Assembly (NCBI RefSeq): GCF_024171735.1
Contig: NZ_JAMTCH010000003.1
Location: 484,841 to 548,840 of the forward strand
DNA from: Prauserella alba
GTDB lineage: Bacteria > Actinomycetota > Actinomycetes > Mycobacteriales > Pseudonocardiaceae
Direction: 5' to 3'
DNA length: 64,000 nucleotides
Both the position numbers and the translations under genes were made by a program. The notes below the pieces were generated by a model. It made no database searches. It saw only the letters and a list, made by a program, of their open reading frames with translations, and was not told where the DNA came from. Of this stretch, positions 51,203-59,937 are shown piece after piece (position 1 is the stretch's first letter; each line of letters opens with the position of its first letter).

Positions 51203-52054
51203 GTGTTGCGGGTTGCTGGTGCGCGGCTGCTCGATGACAGGGACTATCCGGCCGTCCGGGCCGCGCTCGGCGCGAACCCGGTGGCGAACTGCATGGTGTC
51301 CGCGCGCGTCGAGATCGCGGGTGTGGACCCGTGGCGCCTCGGCGGTGAGTTGTGGGGTTCCGACGGGCGTGAGCCGAAGGGCGCGCTCGACGGGTTGTGC
51401 TTCGCCGGGCCGAACATGATCCCCCTCGCCGGCGGCAGCGTCGCCATCCGGTCGTTCGCCGACCGTGCACTGCGGCGCTCGCGGCGCTGTTCCTCCGTGG
51501 TCGGTCCGTCCGAGCAGGTGCTGGGCCTGTGGGACGAGCTCGCCGTGGACTGGGGCCCGGCGCGCGAGGTCCGCGCGGAACAGCCGTTGATGGCACTCGA
51601 CCGCAACCCGGACGTACTGCCCGACCGGCTCGTGCGACCCGTGCGACCGGACGAACTGGAACGCTATCTGCCCGCGGCCGTCGCGATGTTCACCGAGGAG
51701 GTCGGCGTCGACCCGCGTGCCGGCGACGGCGGTGCCGGGTACCGGGCACGCGTCGCAGAGCTGATCGCCAGTGGCCGCGCATTCGCCCGGTTCGAGGGCG
51801 GCCAGGTCGTGTTCAAGGCCGAGATCGGCGCGCTGTCCCAGCACGTCGGCCAGATCCAAGGGGTGTGGGTACACCCGGACCGCCGCGGCGAAGGCCTCGG
51901 CGCCGCGGGCACGGCTGCGCTCGCGTCCCGTCTGGTGAAAGGAATGGGCCGGGTGGCGAGCCTGTACGTCAACTCGTTCAACACGCCCGCGCTCGCGTCG
52001 TACCGCAAGATCGGATTCCGCCAGGTCGGCAGTTTCGCGACGGTGTTGTTCTGA
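51203..52054 (+). CDS. GNAT family N-acetyltransferase with DUF4081
   Basis: 283 residues. An N-terminal DUF4081 domain (about 1-130) precedes a GNAT domain (about 140-283) with the acetyl-CoA loop VHPDRRGEGLGAAGT and the SLYVNSFNTPALASYRKIGF strand-helix. This pairing occurs downstream of ispG in mycobacteria as well. The substrate is unknown. The start is the GTG at 51203 (the TTG next to it is possible); the PBP gene follows after 3 bp. Confidence 0.85.
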   Translation: MLRVAGARLLDDRDYPAVRAALGANPVANCMVSARVEIAGVDPWRLGGELWGSDGREPKGALDGLCFAGPNMIPLAGGSVAIRSFADRALRRSRRCSSVVGPSEQVLGLWDELAVDWGPAREVRAEQPLMALDRNPDVLPDRLVRPVRPDELERYLPAAVAMFTEEVGVDPRAGDGGAGYRARVAELIASGRAFARFEGGQVVFKAEIGALSQHVGQIQGVWVHPDRRGEGLGAAGTAALASRLVKGMGRVASLYVNSFNTPALASYRKIGFRQVGSFATVLF

Positions 52055-52057
52055 TCC

Positions 52058-53872
52058 ATGGCGAAACGTGCTGCTACCGCCTTCGTGCTGACGGTCGTGC
52101 TGGCCGTGTCCGGCTGCAGTGTGTTCGGCGGCAGCCAGGCCGAGAACGTCCTCGACGAGTTCCTCGCCGCATGGCAGGAGAACACGCTCGGTGAAGCGGC
52201 CGCGCTGACCGACGCACCCGACACCGCCCGCGCGACGCTGGGCCAGGCAAGGGACGAGCTCGGCGAACCGGCGTTGTCGGCAGCGGCAGGCGAGGTCACC
52301 GAAACCGCGGGCGGCGAACGAGCGGACGGCCGCTACACCCTCACCTGGGACCTCGGCGACGGGCGGACCTGGCGCTACGAGGCGCAGGCCGAGCTGCGCT
52401 CGACCGACGACGGCTGGAAGGTGCACTTCGCGCCCACCGTCGTGCATCCGGACCTCGGGGCACAGCAGAGCCTCTCGCTCGTCACCGACACCCCCGCGCC
52501 CGCACCCGTACTCGACCGCGACGGCGCGGCGCTGTTGAAGACCGACACCGTCGTCGGCGTCATGCTCGACCGGAAAGCTGCGGGCGACCGGCTCGACGAG
52601 GTGGCCGGCACGCTGGCCGACGCGGTGTCGCAGTTCGACGAGCGCATCACGAAACGCTCGATCCTCGACGGCGCACGCGGCACCGAGGACGGACAGGGCT
52701 ACCTCGTCGTCAGCCTGCGGTCGGCCGACTACCAGCAGGTCAAGCCGCAGATCTACGAGCTTCCGGGAGTGCGGTTCACCAGCCGGGAGCGGTTGCTGTC
52801 GGCCGAACGAGGCCTCGGCGACACGATCCTGCCGATGATCCGCAACCACGTGGCCGACCGGGTGGCCGGCAAGGACGGCTGGCGGATCGCCGTCAACGAC
52901 AGCGCCGGCGCGGAAGTGCGCCAGCTGCACGCCGTGGAGGCGAAACCGGCGTCGGCCGTGCACTCGACGTTGAGCCTGCCCGTCCAGCAGGCCGCCGAGC
53001 GTGCGTTGCAGAAGGTCGACGGGCCCGCGGCGATCGTGGCCGTCCGCCCTTCGAACGGTGACCTGCTGGCGGTCGCCCAGAACGAGGCCGCAGCCGACCA
53101 GGGCGCGATTGCACTGACCGGCCGGTACCCGCCGGGTTCGACGCTGAAGATCGCCACCGCGGCCGCAGCGCTCGACGCGGGGGAGACCAGGCCGAACGCG
53201 ACGGTGGCGTGTCCCGCGACGACCACGATCGGCCACCGGCGCATCCCGAACGAGAACCGGTTCGATCTGGGCAGAGTGCCACTGCACACGGCGTTCGCCG
53301 AATCGTGCAACACGACGTTCGCCCAGCTGTCGGCGCAGCTGCCCCCCGACGCGCTCACCGACGCTGCGCGGTCGCTGGGTATCGGCGCCGACTTCGTCAT
53401 CCCCGGGATCACCACGATCACCGGATCGGTGCCCGCCTCCGACGACCGGGTGCAGCGTGCGGAGAACGGCATCGGCCAAGGCAAGACGCTGGCGAGCCCG
53501 TTCGGAATGGCACTGGCCGCCGCGACCGTCGACGCAGGCGAGATGCCCACGCCCGGGCTCGTCCGCGGTGACCGCACCGAGACGAGCAAGACCGGCGAAC
53601 CCCTGCCCGGCGAGGTGCTGCGGCCGTTGCGGCGCATGATGCGCGAGGTCGTCACCGACGGCACCGCGACCGCGCTGCGGGACCTGCCGGACGTGCGCGG
53701 CAAGACCGGAACCGCCCAGTACGGCGACGGCAGCAACTCCCACGGCTGGTTCGCCGGCTACGGCGACGCCGGGCCGCTCGACGACGTCGCGTTCGCCACC
53801 CTGCTCACCGGCGCCGGGTCGTCGAAACCCGCCGTCGACGTCACCCGCGACTTCCTCTCCGGCCTGCGGTAG
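52058..53872 (+). CDS. Lipoprotein-type penicillin-binding protein (class B transpeptidase)
   Basis: 604 residues. A lipoprotein signal ends VLAVSGC with lipidation at Cys20. A MecA_N/NTF2-like domain (about 25-145) and a PBP dimerisation segment precede the transpeptidase domain: Ser361-xx-Lys364 (GSTLK), SCN (416-418) and KTGT (549-552). It cross-links peptidoglycan. It resembles the M. tuberculosis Rv2864c type and holds the same place between ispG/GNAT and map. Confidence 0.92.
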   Translation: MAKRAATAFVLTVVLAVSGCSVFGGSQAENVLDEFLAAWQENTLGEAAALTDAPDTARATLGQARDELGEPALSAAAGEVTETAGGERADGRYTLTWDLGDGRTWRYEAQAELRSTDDGWKVHFAPTVVHPDLGAQQSLSLVTDTPAPAPVLDRDGAALLKTDTVVGVMLDRKAAGDRLDEVAGTLADAVSQFDERITKRSILDGARGTEDGQGYLVVSLRSADYQQVKPQIYELPGVRFTSRERLLSAERGLGDTILPMIRNHVADRVAGKDGWRIAVNDSAGAEVRQLHAVEAKPASAVHSTLSLPVQQAAERALQKVDGPAAIVAVRPSNGDLLAVAQNEAAADQGAIALTGRYPPGSTLKIATAAAALDAGETRPNATVACPATTTIGHRRIPNENRFDLGRVPLHTAFAESCNTTFAQLSAQLPPDALTDAARSLGIGADFVIPGITTITGSVPASDDRVQRAENGIGQGKTLASPFGMALAAATVDAGEMPTPGLVRGDRTETSKTGEPLPGEVLRPLRRMMREVVTDGTATALRDLPDVRGKTGTAQYGDGSNSHGWFAGYGDAGPLDDVAFATLLTGAGSSKPAVDVTRDFLSGLR

Positions 53873-53904
53873 CCCGGCGTCGTGCCGGCACCGACCACGC
53901 CGCC

Positions 53905-54010
53905 GCCCGCCCGTCGCCCGACCGCCGCCCCCCAAGGACGCGCTACCGCGCGACTATGCCCGCCCGTCGCCCGACCGCCGCCCCCCAAGGACGCGCTACC
54001 GCGCGACTAT
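53905..54010 (+). repeat. Perfect 53-bp tandem duplication upstream of map
   Basis: 53905-53957 and 53958-54010 are identical, and two further bases match after each. The copies duplicate the sequence directly upstream of the map start, including the TAT of its -10. After copy 2 the sequence reads GCTTTT, giving TATGCT; after copy 1 it reads GCCCGC, giving TATGCC. Confidence 0.9.
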
Positions 54011-54013
54011 GCT
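54008..54013 (+). promoter_or_regulatory. -10 element of a leaderless map promoter
   Basis: TATGCT is followed by seven bases and then the ATG at 54021. There is no ribosome-binding site in that short space, so a leaderless transcript is likely. Confidence 0.5.
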
Positions 54014-54020
54014 TTTGGGT

Positions 54021-54878
54021 ATGCCCGTTCGCGCTCCGTTGCAGCCCGGTGTTCAGACGCCCCGCCGTGAGGTTCCGCCGTCGATCACCCGCCCCGAATA
54101 TGTCGACAAGCCTGCCCCGAAGCGGGACAACAGTGGCGCGGTGCGCACACCCGAGACCATCGAGGCGATGCGGGTGGCCAGCAAGATCGCGGCGCAAGCA
54201 CTGCAGGAGGGCGGCAATGCCGTCAAGCCCGGCAACACGACCGACGACGTCGACAAGGTCGTGCACGAGTTCCTGATGGACCACGGCGCCTACCCGTCGA
54301 CCCTCGGCTACCGGGGCTTCCCCAAGTCGTGCTGCACCTCCATGAACGAGGTCATCTGCCACGGCATCCCGGACTCGACGGTCATCGAGGACGGCGACAT
54401 CTGCAACATCGACGTCACGGCCTACATCGGTGGCGTGCACGGCGACACCAACGCCACGTTCCTCGCCGGGGACGTCGACGAGGACGCGCGCCTGCTGGTG
54501 GAGCGCACCGAGGAGACCCTGAGGCGTGCGATCAAGGCGGTCCGGCCGGGCAGGCAGCTCAACGTCATCGGCCGGGTCATCGAGGCCTACGCCAAACGAT
54601 TCGACTACGGCGTCGTGCGCGACTTCACCGGTCACGGCGTCGGCCCCGCATTCCACACCGAGCCGACGGTGCTGCACTACGAGGAGCCGAACGTCACCAC
54701 GCTCATCGAGGAAGGCATGACCTTCACGATCGAGCCGATGATCACCCTCGGCACGATCGACTACGACGTGTGGGACGACGACTGGACGGTCACCACCAAG
54801 GACAAGAAGTGGACCGCCCAGTTCGAACACACCCTCGTGGTGAACGCCGACGGTGCGGAGATCCTCACCCTGCCCTGA
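54021..54878 (+). CDS. map: Methionine aminopeptidase, type I
   Basis: 285 residues. The metal ligands of the pita-bread fold are seen in [17 protein letters not shown] (two Asp), FTGHGVG (His), FTIEPM (Glu) and FEHTLVV (Glu). An N-terminal extension of about 40 residues (with the PxxPxR-like [15 protein letters not shown]) matches actinobacterial type Ic enzymes, as M. tuberculosis MapB. It removes N-terminal Met from nascent proteins. It appears leaderless, immediately after a duplicated 53-bp segment. Confidence 0.95.
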   Translation: MPVRAPLQPGVQTPRREVPPSITRPEYVDKPAPKRDNSGAVRTPETIEAMRVASKIAAQALQEGGNAVKPGNTTDDVDKVVHEFLMDHGAYPSTLGYRGFPKSCCTSMNEVICHGIPDSTVIEDGDICNIDVTAYIGGVHGDTNATFLAGDVDEDARLLVERTEETLRRAIKAVRPGRQLNVIGRVIEAYAKRFDYGVVRDFTGHGVGPAFHTEPTVLHYEEPNVTTLIEEGMTFTIEPMITLGTIDYDVWDDDWTVTTKDKKWTAQFEHTLVVNADGAEILTLP

Positions 54879-54982
54879 CGGAGTGCCCGGACATGCATGT
54901 ATTCCGGGCACACTGCAGTCGTCCGAGGTGTATCGCGTGACCACATAGCCGCGGCGGGGTCTTCCACTTACGGTCGACACCT

Positions 54983-55774
54983 GTGACCACGACCACTCCA
55001 GTCGCCGCCGGAGCGGCCGCATCGCCGTATCCACCGCTGCACGGGCGCAGCGTGCTCGTCACGGGTGGCGCAGGCGGCATCGGCCGGGCCTGCGTCCGCG
55101 CGTTCGCGGAAGCGGGCGCGTCGGTGCACCTCGTCGACGTCGACGAGCGTTCCACCGCCGAGGCCGCGGCGGAAAGCGGTGCCCGGCCCCATACCGCCGA
55201 CCTCACCGACCCCGCCGCGATCGACCGGCTGCCCAGCGATGTCGACATCCTCGTCAACAACGCGGGCATCCAGCACGTCGCTCCGATCCCGGACTTTCCG
55301 CCCGAGATGTTCCGGACCATCCAGACCCTCATGGTCACGGCACCGTTCCTGTTGCTGCGCCGCGTGCTGCCCGGCATGTACGAACGCGGCTGGGGACGTG
55401 TCGTCAACATCTCGAGCGTGCACGGTCTCCGCGCCAGCCCGCACAAGTCGGCCTATGTGGCCGCGAAACACGCGCTCGAAGGGCTCAGCAAGGTCACCGC
55501 GCTCGAAGCCGCGGCCCACGGGGTGACCAGCAACTGCATCGACCCCGGCTACGTGCGCACACCCCTGGTCACCGGGCAGATCGCCGATCAGGCCCGTACC
55601 CGCGGCATCGGCGAGGACGCGGTCACCGACGACGTCTTCCTCGCCCGCACCGCGGTGAAACGCCTCATCGAACCGGAGGAGGTCGCCGCCGTCGCGGCGT
55701 GGCTGTGCGGCGATCACGCGGCCTACCTCACCGGCGCATCCATCCCGGTCGACGGCGGCTGGACCGCGGCCTGA
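54983..55774 (+). CDS. 3-hydroxybutyrate dehydrogenase (SDR)
   Basis: 263 residues. Cofactor motif TGGAGGIG, NNAG, catalytic Ser in NISSVHG, and Tyr-xxx-Lys in SAYVAAKHA. IQHVAPIPDFP, HGLRASPHKSAY and CIDPGYVRTPLV are typical of D-3-hydroxybutyrate dehydrogenases, which make acetoacetate with NAD+. It heads an operon with an MHS permease and a PucR-type regulator, fitting uptake and oxidation of a hydroxy acid. The GTG start is 104 bp after map. Confidence 0.85.
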   Translation: MTTTTPVAAGAAASPYPPLHGRSVLVTGGAGGIGRACVRAFAEAGASVHLVDVDERSTAEAAAESGARPHTADLTDPAAIDRLPSDVDILVNNAGIQHVAPIPDFPPEMFRTIQTLMVTAPFLLLRRVLPGMYERGWGRVVNISSVHGLRASPHKSAYVAAKHALEGLSKVTALEAAAHGVTSNCIDPGYVRTPLVTGQIADQARTRGIGEDAVTDDVFLARTAVKRLIEPEEVAAVAAWLCGDHAAYLTGASIPVDGGWTAA

Positions 55775-55829
55775 GCCGGTCCGGAGACTCCCCAACCGTC
55801 CCCGCACACACAACGAAGTGGTGATCGAG

Positions 55830-57230
55830 ATGACAGATCCGACGTCCGGGCCGACCCCCGGCTCCGCCGAGTCCGGAGAGCAGCCGAAACGGACCAACAT
55901 CGTCCGCGTCGTCGGCGCGAGCATGATCGGAACCACCGTCGAGTGGTACGACTTCTTCCTCTACGGCTCGGCCGCCGCGCTCGTGTTCAACAAGCTGTTC
56001 TTCCCCGACTACGACCCGCTGGTCGGCGTCATGCTGGCGTTCGCAACCTATGCCATCGGCTTCGTGGCCCGTCCCCTCGGCGGGCTGGTGTTCGGCCACT
56101 TCGGCGACAAGCTCGGCCGCAAGAAGCTCCTCGTGCTGAGCCTGCTGCTGATGGGCGCCGCCACGTTCCTCATGGGCCTGCTGCCCACCTACGCGTCCAT
56201 CGGGGTCGCGGCGCCACTGCTGTTGATTTTCCTGCGCCTCGTACAGGGATTCGCGGTCGGCGGCGAATGGGGCGGCGCCGTGCTGATCGTGTCCGAGCAC
56301 GGCGATGCGAAGCGGCGCGGCTTCTGGGCGTCGTGGCCGCAGGCCGGTGTGCCGGCGGGCAACCTGCTGGCCACCGCGGTGCTGGCCGTACTGGCCACCG
56401 TGCAGAGCGATGCGGCGTTCGAGGCCTGGGGCTGGCGCATCCCGTTCCTGCTCTCGGGCGTGCTGGTGGCGATCGGCCTGTGGATCCGGCTCGCGGTCGA
56501 AGAATCGCCGGTGTTCGTCGAGGCGGTCAAGAAGGCGGGCGACAATCCGGCTCCCGAGAAGGCGCCGATCCTGACGGTGCTGCGCCACAGCTGGCGCGAG
56601 GTGCTCATCGCGATGGGCGCGCGGTTCGGCGAGAACGCCTCGTACTACGTGATCACCGCGTTCGTGCTCACCTACCTCACGACACACCTGGAGCTGCCCA
56701 AGTCGCTCGGCCTCAACGCCGTGCTCATCGGTTCGGCCGTGCACTTCGCGGTGATCCCGTTCTGGGGCTGGCTCTCCGACATCGTGGGACGCCGCATCGT
56801 GTACCTGTTCGGGGCGATCGGCATGGGCGTGTGGGCGTTCGCCTTCTTCGCGCTCCTCGACACCGCGTCGGCGCTGGGAACCATCGTGGCGGTCACGGTC
56901 GGCCTGGTCCTCCACGGCGCCATGTACAGCCCGCAGGCGGCGTTCTTCTCCGAACTGTTCGGCACGAAGGTCCGCTACTCGGGCGCGTCGATCGGGTACC
57001 AGCTCGCCTCGATCGCCGCGGGCGGGCTCGCACCGCTCATCGCGACGGCCCTGCTCAGCAGCACCGGAGCCAGCGTGGCGATCTCGCTCTACGTCGCCGC
57101 GACCTGTGCGATCACGATCGTCGCGGTGTACCTGGCCAAGGAGACCAGGGGCCGCTCACTGGCCGATGTGAGCGGATCCGACGCCGATGATCCGCGCTCG
57201 GCAGACACCGGTGCGACGATCGAGCGGTGA
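55830..57230 (+). CDS. MHS-family MFS symporter, candidate 3-hydroxybutyrate permease
   Basis: 466 residues, 12 helices, metabolite:H+ symporter group (ProP/ShiA-like): IGTTVEWYDFFLYGSAAAL, ARPLGGLVFGHFGDKLGRKK, GFAVGGEWGGAVL. The substrate is not readable from sequence; the neighbouring dehydrogenase suggests 3-hydroxybutyrate or a related acid. The start is the ATG at 55830, with GGTGA upstream; a GTG four codons earlier is possible. It overlaps the regulator by 4 bp. Confidence 0.85.
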   Translation: MTDPTSGPTPGSAESGEQPKRTNIVRVVGASMIGTTVEWYDFFLYGSAAALVFNKLFFPDYDPLVGVMLAFATYAIGFVARPLGGLVFGHFGDKLGRKKLLVLSLLLMGAATFLMGLLPTYASIGVAAPLLLIFLRLVQGFAVGGEWGGAVLIVSEHGDAKRRGFWASWPQAGVPAGNLLATAVLAVLATVQSDAAFEAWGWRIPFLLSGVLVAIGLWIRLAVEESPVFVEAVKKAGDNPAPEKAPILTVLRHSWREVLIAMGARFGENASYYVITAFVLTYLTTHLELPKSLGLNAVLIGSAVHFAVIPFWGWLSDIVGRRIVYLFGAIGMGVWAFAFFALLDTASALGTIVAVTVGLVLHGAMYSPQAAFFSELFGTKVRYSGASIGYQLASIAAGGLAPLIATALLSSTGASVAISLYVAATCAITIVAVYLAKETRGRSLADVSGSDADDPRSADTGATIER

Positions 57231-59053
57231 CCGACGGCGCTGCCCGACTCCTGCGACTGCTGGCCGACGGCGCTTCGGCGGAGGACCTCACCCGGACCGA
57301 CACCGGTGAGACCGACGACGAAGCGCTGCGGCTGGCGCTGACGATCCGGCGCACCCTCGACGCGCACACGCGGCGCGAGACCGAGCTGGCCGCGCTGTTC
57401 GACACGGCCAGCGATCTGGCGCGGCTGCGGGACCTGGACGCCGTGCTGCGCTCCATCGTCCACCGGGCGCGCATGCTGCTGCGGGTCGACGTGTCGTACC
57501 TGAGTCTCAACGACGAGGGTTCCGACAGCACCTACATGCGCGTCACGGACGGTTCCGCGTCGGCGCTGTTCCAGCAGGTGCGGCTCGGGATGGGGGAGGG
57601 CCTCGGCGGACTGGTGGCGCAGACGGTGCGGCCCTACGCCACGTCGAACTACCCGCAGGACGACCGGTTCCGCCACACCGGGCCGATCGACAGGGCCGTG
57701 CGCGACGAGGGGCTGATCGCCATCCTCGGCGTTCCGCTCGCGCTCGGTGACCGGGTCATCGGCGTGCTCTACGCCTCGGACCGCAGGTCGCGCACGTTCA
57801 CGCCCGACGAGGTCGCGCTGCTGTCCTCGCTGGCCGACCACGCCGCGATCGCGATCGACAACGCCCGTCTCATCGAGTCCAGCGCTGCGGCTCTGGACGA
57901 GCTGGGCCAGGCCAACGAGACGATCCGCGGCCACCACGAGTCGCTCGCACGGGCGCAGGACGCCCACGACCGGCTGGCGGAGCTGGTGCTCGGTGGTGCG
58001 GACGTCCAGCGCGTCGCCGAGGCCGTCGCGGCGGTGCTCGACGGCGGCATCGTCGTGCACGAGCCCGACGGGACACAACTGGCGTGCGCGGGAGCTGAGC
58101 CGGGCGCCCGCAGTGCGTACGCACTGGCGGCCTCACGTGCCTCGGGCCGTGCCGTCGCCGATGCCGGCGACTGGGTGTGTGCGGTGATGGCGGGTCCGCA
58201 GCTGCTCGGCAGCATCACGCTCACCGGACGGTCGGATCTCGGCGACGCGGACCGGCGGTTGTTCGAACGGGCAGGCATGGTGACGGCGCTGCTGCTGTTG
58301 CTGCGGTCGTCGGCGGCCGAAGCCGAGGACCGGGTGCGCGGCGAGCTGCTCACCGACCTGCTCAGCGCCCCGGAACGGGACCCCGCGACCCTGCTGGAAC
58401 GGGGACGCAGGCTCGGGGTCGACCTGACCGAGCCGCACGCCGTGCTGTTGCTGCACGCCGACGGCGACGCGGGTCTCACGCGCACCCGGCTGGCCTCGGC
58501 CGCAGCGCGCTACGGCGTGCTCGCCGGTGTGCACGCCGACCGGGTCGTGGTGCTGATCGCGCGTGAACGACCGGGAGAGGTGGCGCGCACCGTCGCCGCG
58601 GATCTCACCCGGCAGCTCCACGGTCCGGTCACGGTCGGGGCGGCCGGTCCGGCGGGCGGGCCCGCCGAGATCGCCGAAGCGCACGCCGAGGCCGCCCGTT
58701 GCCTGAGTGCGCTGCTCGCACTGGGCAGGCGCGGCACCGGCGCCGACGCGGCGGACCTCGGGTTCGTCGGACTGCTGCTCGGCGACAGGGCGAACGTGCC
58801 CGACTTCGTGCGAGCCACGCTCGGCCCCGTGCTCGACTACGACGCCGAGCGTGGCACGGATCTGGCCAACACCCTGTCCGCCTACTTCGACTGCAACGGC
58901 AGCCTGACGCGCGCCAAGGACCGGCTGCACGTCCACGTGAACACCGTGGCGCAGCGGCTGGAACGCGTATCGACACTGCTGGGCGACGACTGGCAGGAGC
59001 CCGAGCGGGCGCTGGAACTCCAGCTCGCACTGCGGCTGCACCGGCTCGGCTGA
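57227..59053 (+). CDS. GAF-PucR (CdaR-like) transcriptional regulator
   Basis: 608 residues. A GAF domain (about 50-210; LDAVLRSIVHRARMLLRVDVSYL, GMGEGLGGLVAQTVRP) is followed by a helical linker, a GGDEF-like CdaR domain and a C-terminal PucR helix-turn-helix (TDLANTLSAYFDCNGSLTRAKDRLHVHVNTVAQRLERV). Such proteins activate catabolic genes on sensing substrate. The GTG overlap with the permease gene implies it regulates its own operon (dehydrogenase-permease). Confidence 0.87.
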   Translation: MTDGAARLLRLLADGASAEDLTRTDTGETDDEALRLALTIRRTLDAHTRRETELAALFDTASDLARLRDLDAVLRSIVHRARMLLRVDVSYLSLNDEGSDSTYMRVTDGSASALFQQVRLGMGEGLGGLVAQTVRPYATSNYPQDDRFRHTGPIDRAVRDEGLIAILGVPLALGDRVIGVLYASDRRSRTFTPDEVALLSSLADHAAIAIDNARLIESSAAALDELGQANETIRGHHESLARAQDAHDRLAELVLGGADVQRVAEAVAAVLDGGIVVHEPDGTQLACAGAEPGARSAYALAASRASGRAVADAGDWVCAVMAGPQLLGSITLTGRSDLGDADRRLFERAGMVTALLLLLRSSAAEAEDRVRGELLTDLLSAPERDPATLLERGRRLGVDLTEPHAVLLLHADGDAGLTRTRLASAAARYGVLAGVHADRVVVLIARERPGEVARTVAADLTRQLHGPVTVGAAGPAGGPAEIAEAHAEAARCLSALLALGRRGTGADAADLGFVGLLLGDRANVPDFVRATLGPVLDYDAERGTDLANTLSAYFDCNGSLTRAKDRLHVHVNTVAQRLERVSTLLGDDWQEPERALELQLALRLHRLG

Positions 59054-59074
59054 CGGCGCGATCGACCCGGCCCC

Positions 59075-59140
59075 GGGAACCGCAACACGGGCTCCCGGGA
59101 ACCGCAACGCGGGCTCCGGGGAACCGCAACACGGGCTGTG
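59075..59140 (+). repeat. Three tandem 22-bp hairpin repeats
   Basis: Units start at 59075, 59097 and 59119. The first folds as GGGA...CCG-CAACA-CGG...TCCC, with the same CAACA loop as the repeats at 45368-45451. They lie between the convergent stops of the PucR-type and GntR-type genes, so they may serve as a two-way terminator. Confidence 0.7.
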
Positions 59141-59160
59141 CCGGTCGTTCGGTGCGGTGT

Positions 59161-59838
59161 TCAGCTCACGTCGCGGTGGGCGTCGAGTTCGGCGAAGAAG
59201 GCACACACCTCGGTGGCCGCGCGGTCCGCGTCCCTGGCGACGATCGCGTCGAGCAGACCGCGGTGGCCGGTCTCCTCGGGCTTGGGGAGGCCGAGTCTGG
59301 TCATCGCCGCGACGCTGGCGACGACCACTTCGGTGAGCCCCCGGTACAGTTCGGTGAGCACGGAGTTGTGCGCAGCCTCGACCGCGGCCTGGTGGAACGC
59401 GGCGTCGATGCGGACGTAGTCGTCGATCTCGCGGTCGGCCCATGCGCGGTCGCGGCCGTCGAGGAGTTCGCGCAGCCGGGCGATGTCGTCGTCGGTGCGT
59501 GCGGCGGCGGCGAGGCGGGCACCCTCGACCTCGAGGGGTTTGCGCACCTGGAGTACTTCGCGCAGTTCGGTGCCCGCGAGGTTGCGGATCGCACCGGACA
59601 CCTCGCTCGTGGCTCGTACGTACGTCCCGTCGCCCTGCCGGACGTCGAGCAGGCCGCTGTGCGCCAGCGCGCGCACCGCCTCGCGCACCGTGTTGCGCCC
59701 CACGCCGAGGTCGGCCGCCAGTGACGCCTCGGTGGGGATGCGCTCGCCGAGCGGCCATTCGCCGCTGCGGATGGCCTCGCGCAGCTGGCCGATCACCTGG
59801 TCGACCAGCCCGGAGCGCTGGGGTGCGGACAGTGGCAC
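59161..59838 (-). CDS. FadR-type GntR regulator divergent from the CynX-like exporter
   Basis: 225 residues. Winged helix with canonical recognition helix (GVGRNTVREAVRAL) and an FCD domain with DAAFHQAA, ETGHRGLL and the end VCAFFAELDAH. The start is decided by a perfect AAGGAGGT (59853-59846) seven bases before the GTG at 59838; the 13 codons upstream would place that site inside the gene. It probably controls the divergent MFS gene 100 bp away. No TGGTCNGACCA site is seen here. Confidence 0.87.
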   Translation of the reverse strand: MPLSAPQRSGLVDQVIGQLREAIRSGEWPLGERIPTEASLAADLGVGRNTVREAVRALAHSGLLDVRQGDGTYVRATSEVSGAIRNLAGTELREVLQVRKPLEVEGARLAAAARTDDDIARLRELLDGRDRAWADREIDDYVRIDAAFHQAAVEAAHNSVLTELYRGLTEVVVASVAAMTRLGLPKPEETGHRGLLDAIVARDADRAATEVCAFFAELDAHRDVS

Positions 59839-59924
59839 GGGCGGCACCTCCTTCGGGTCGGCCATTCTGCCGAACACCGATCACACCATGAAAGGTTGGT
59901 TCGCCCGGTCATCCTACCTTTTGT

Positions 59925-59930
59925 TAGCGT
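59925..59930 (+). promoter_or_regulatory. -10 element of a leaderless MFS gene
   Basis: TAGCGT, then seven bases, then the ATG at 59938, the same spacing as upstream of map. No ribosome-binding site is present. Confidence 0.4.
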
Positions 59931-59937
59931 CGTGGGT

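Noticed and set aside
37501-53935. Very long open frames on the strand opposite to real genes (for example about 1650 codons over 37501-42450 and 1360 codons over 49847-53935)
   Set aside because: They are arginine/glycine/proline-rich shadows produced by high GC at third codon positions, have no domain similarity, and lie exactly over well-supported genes.
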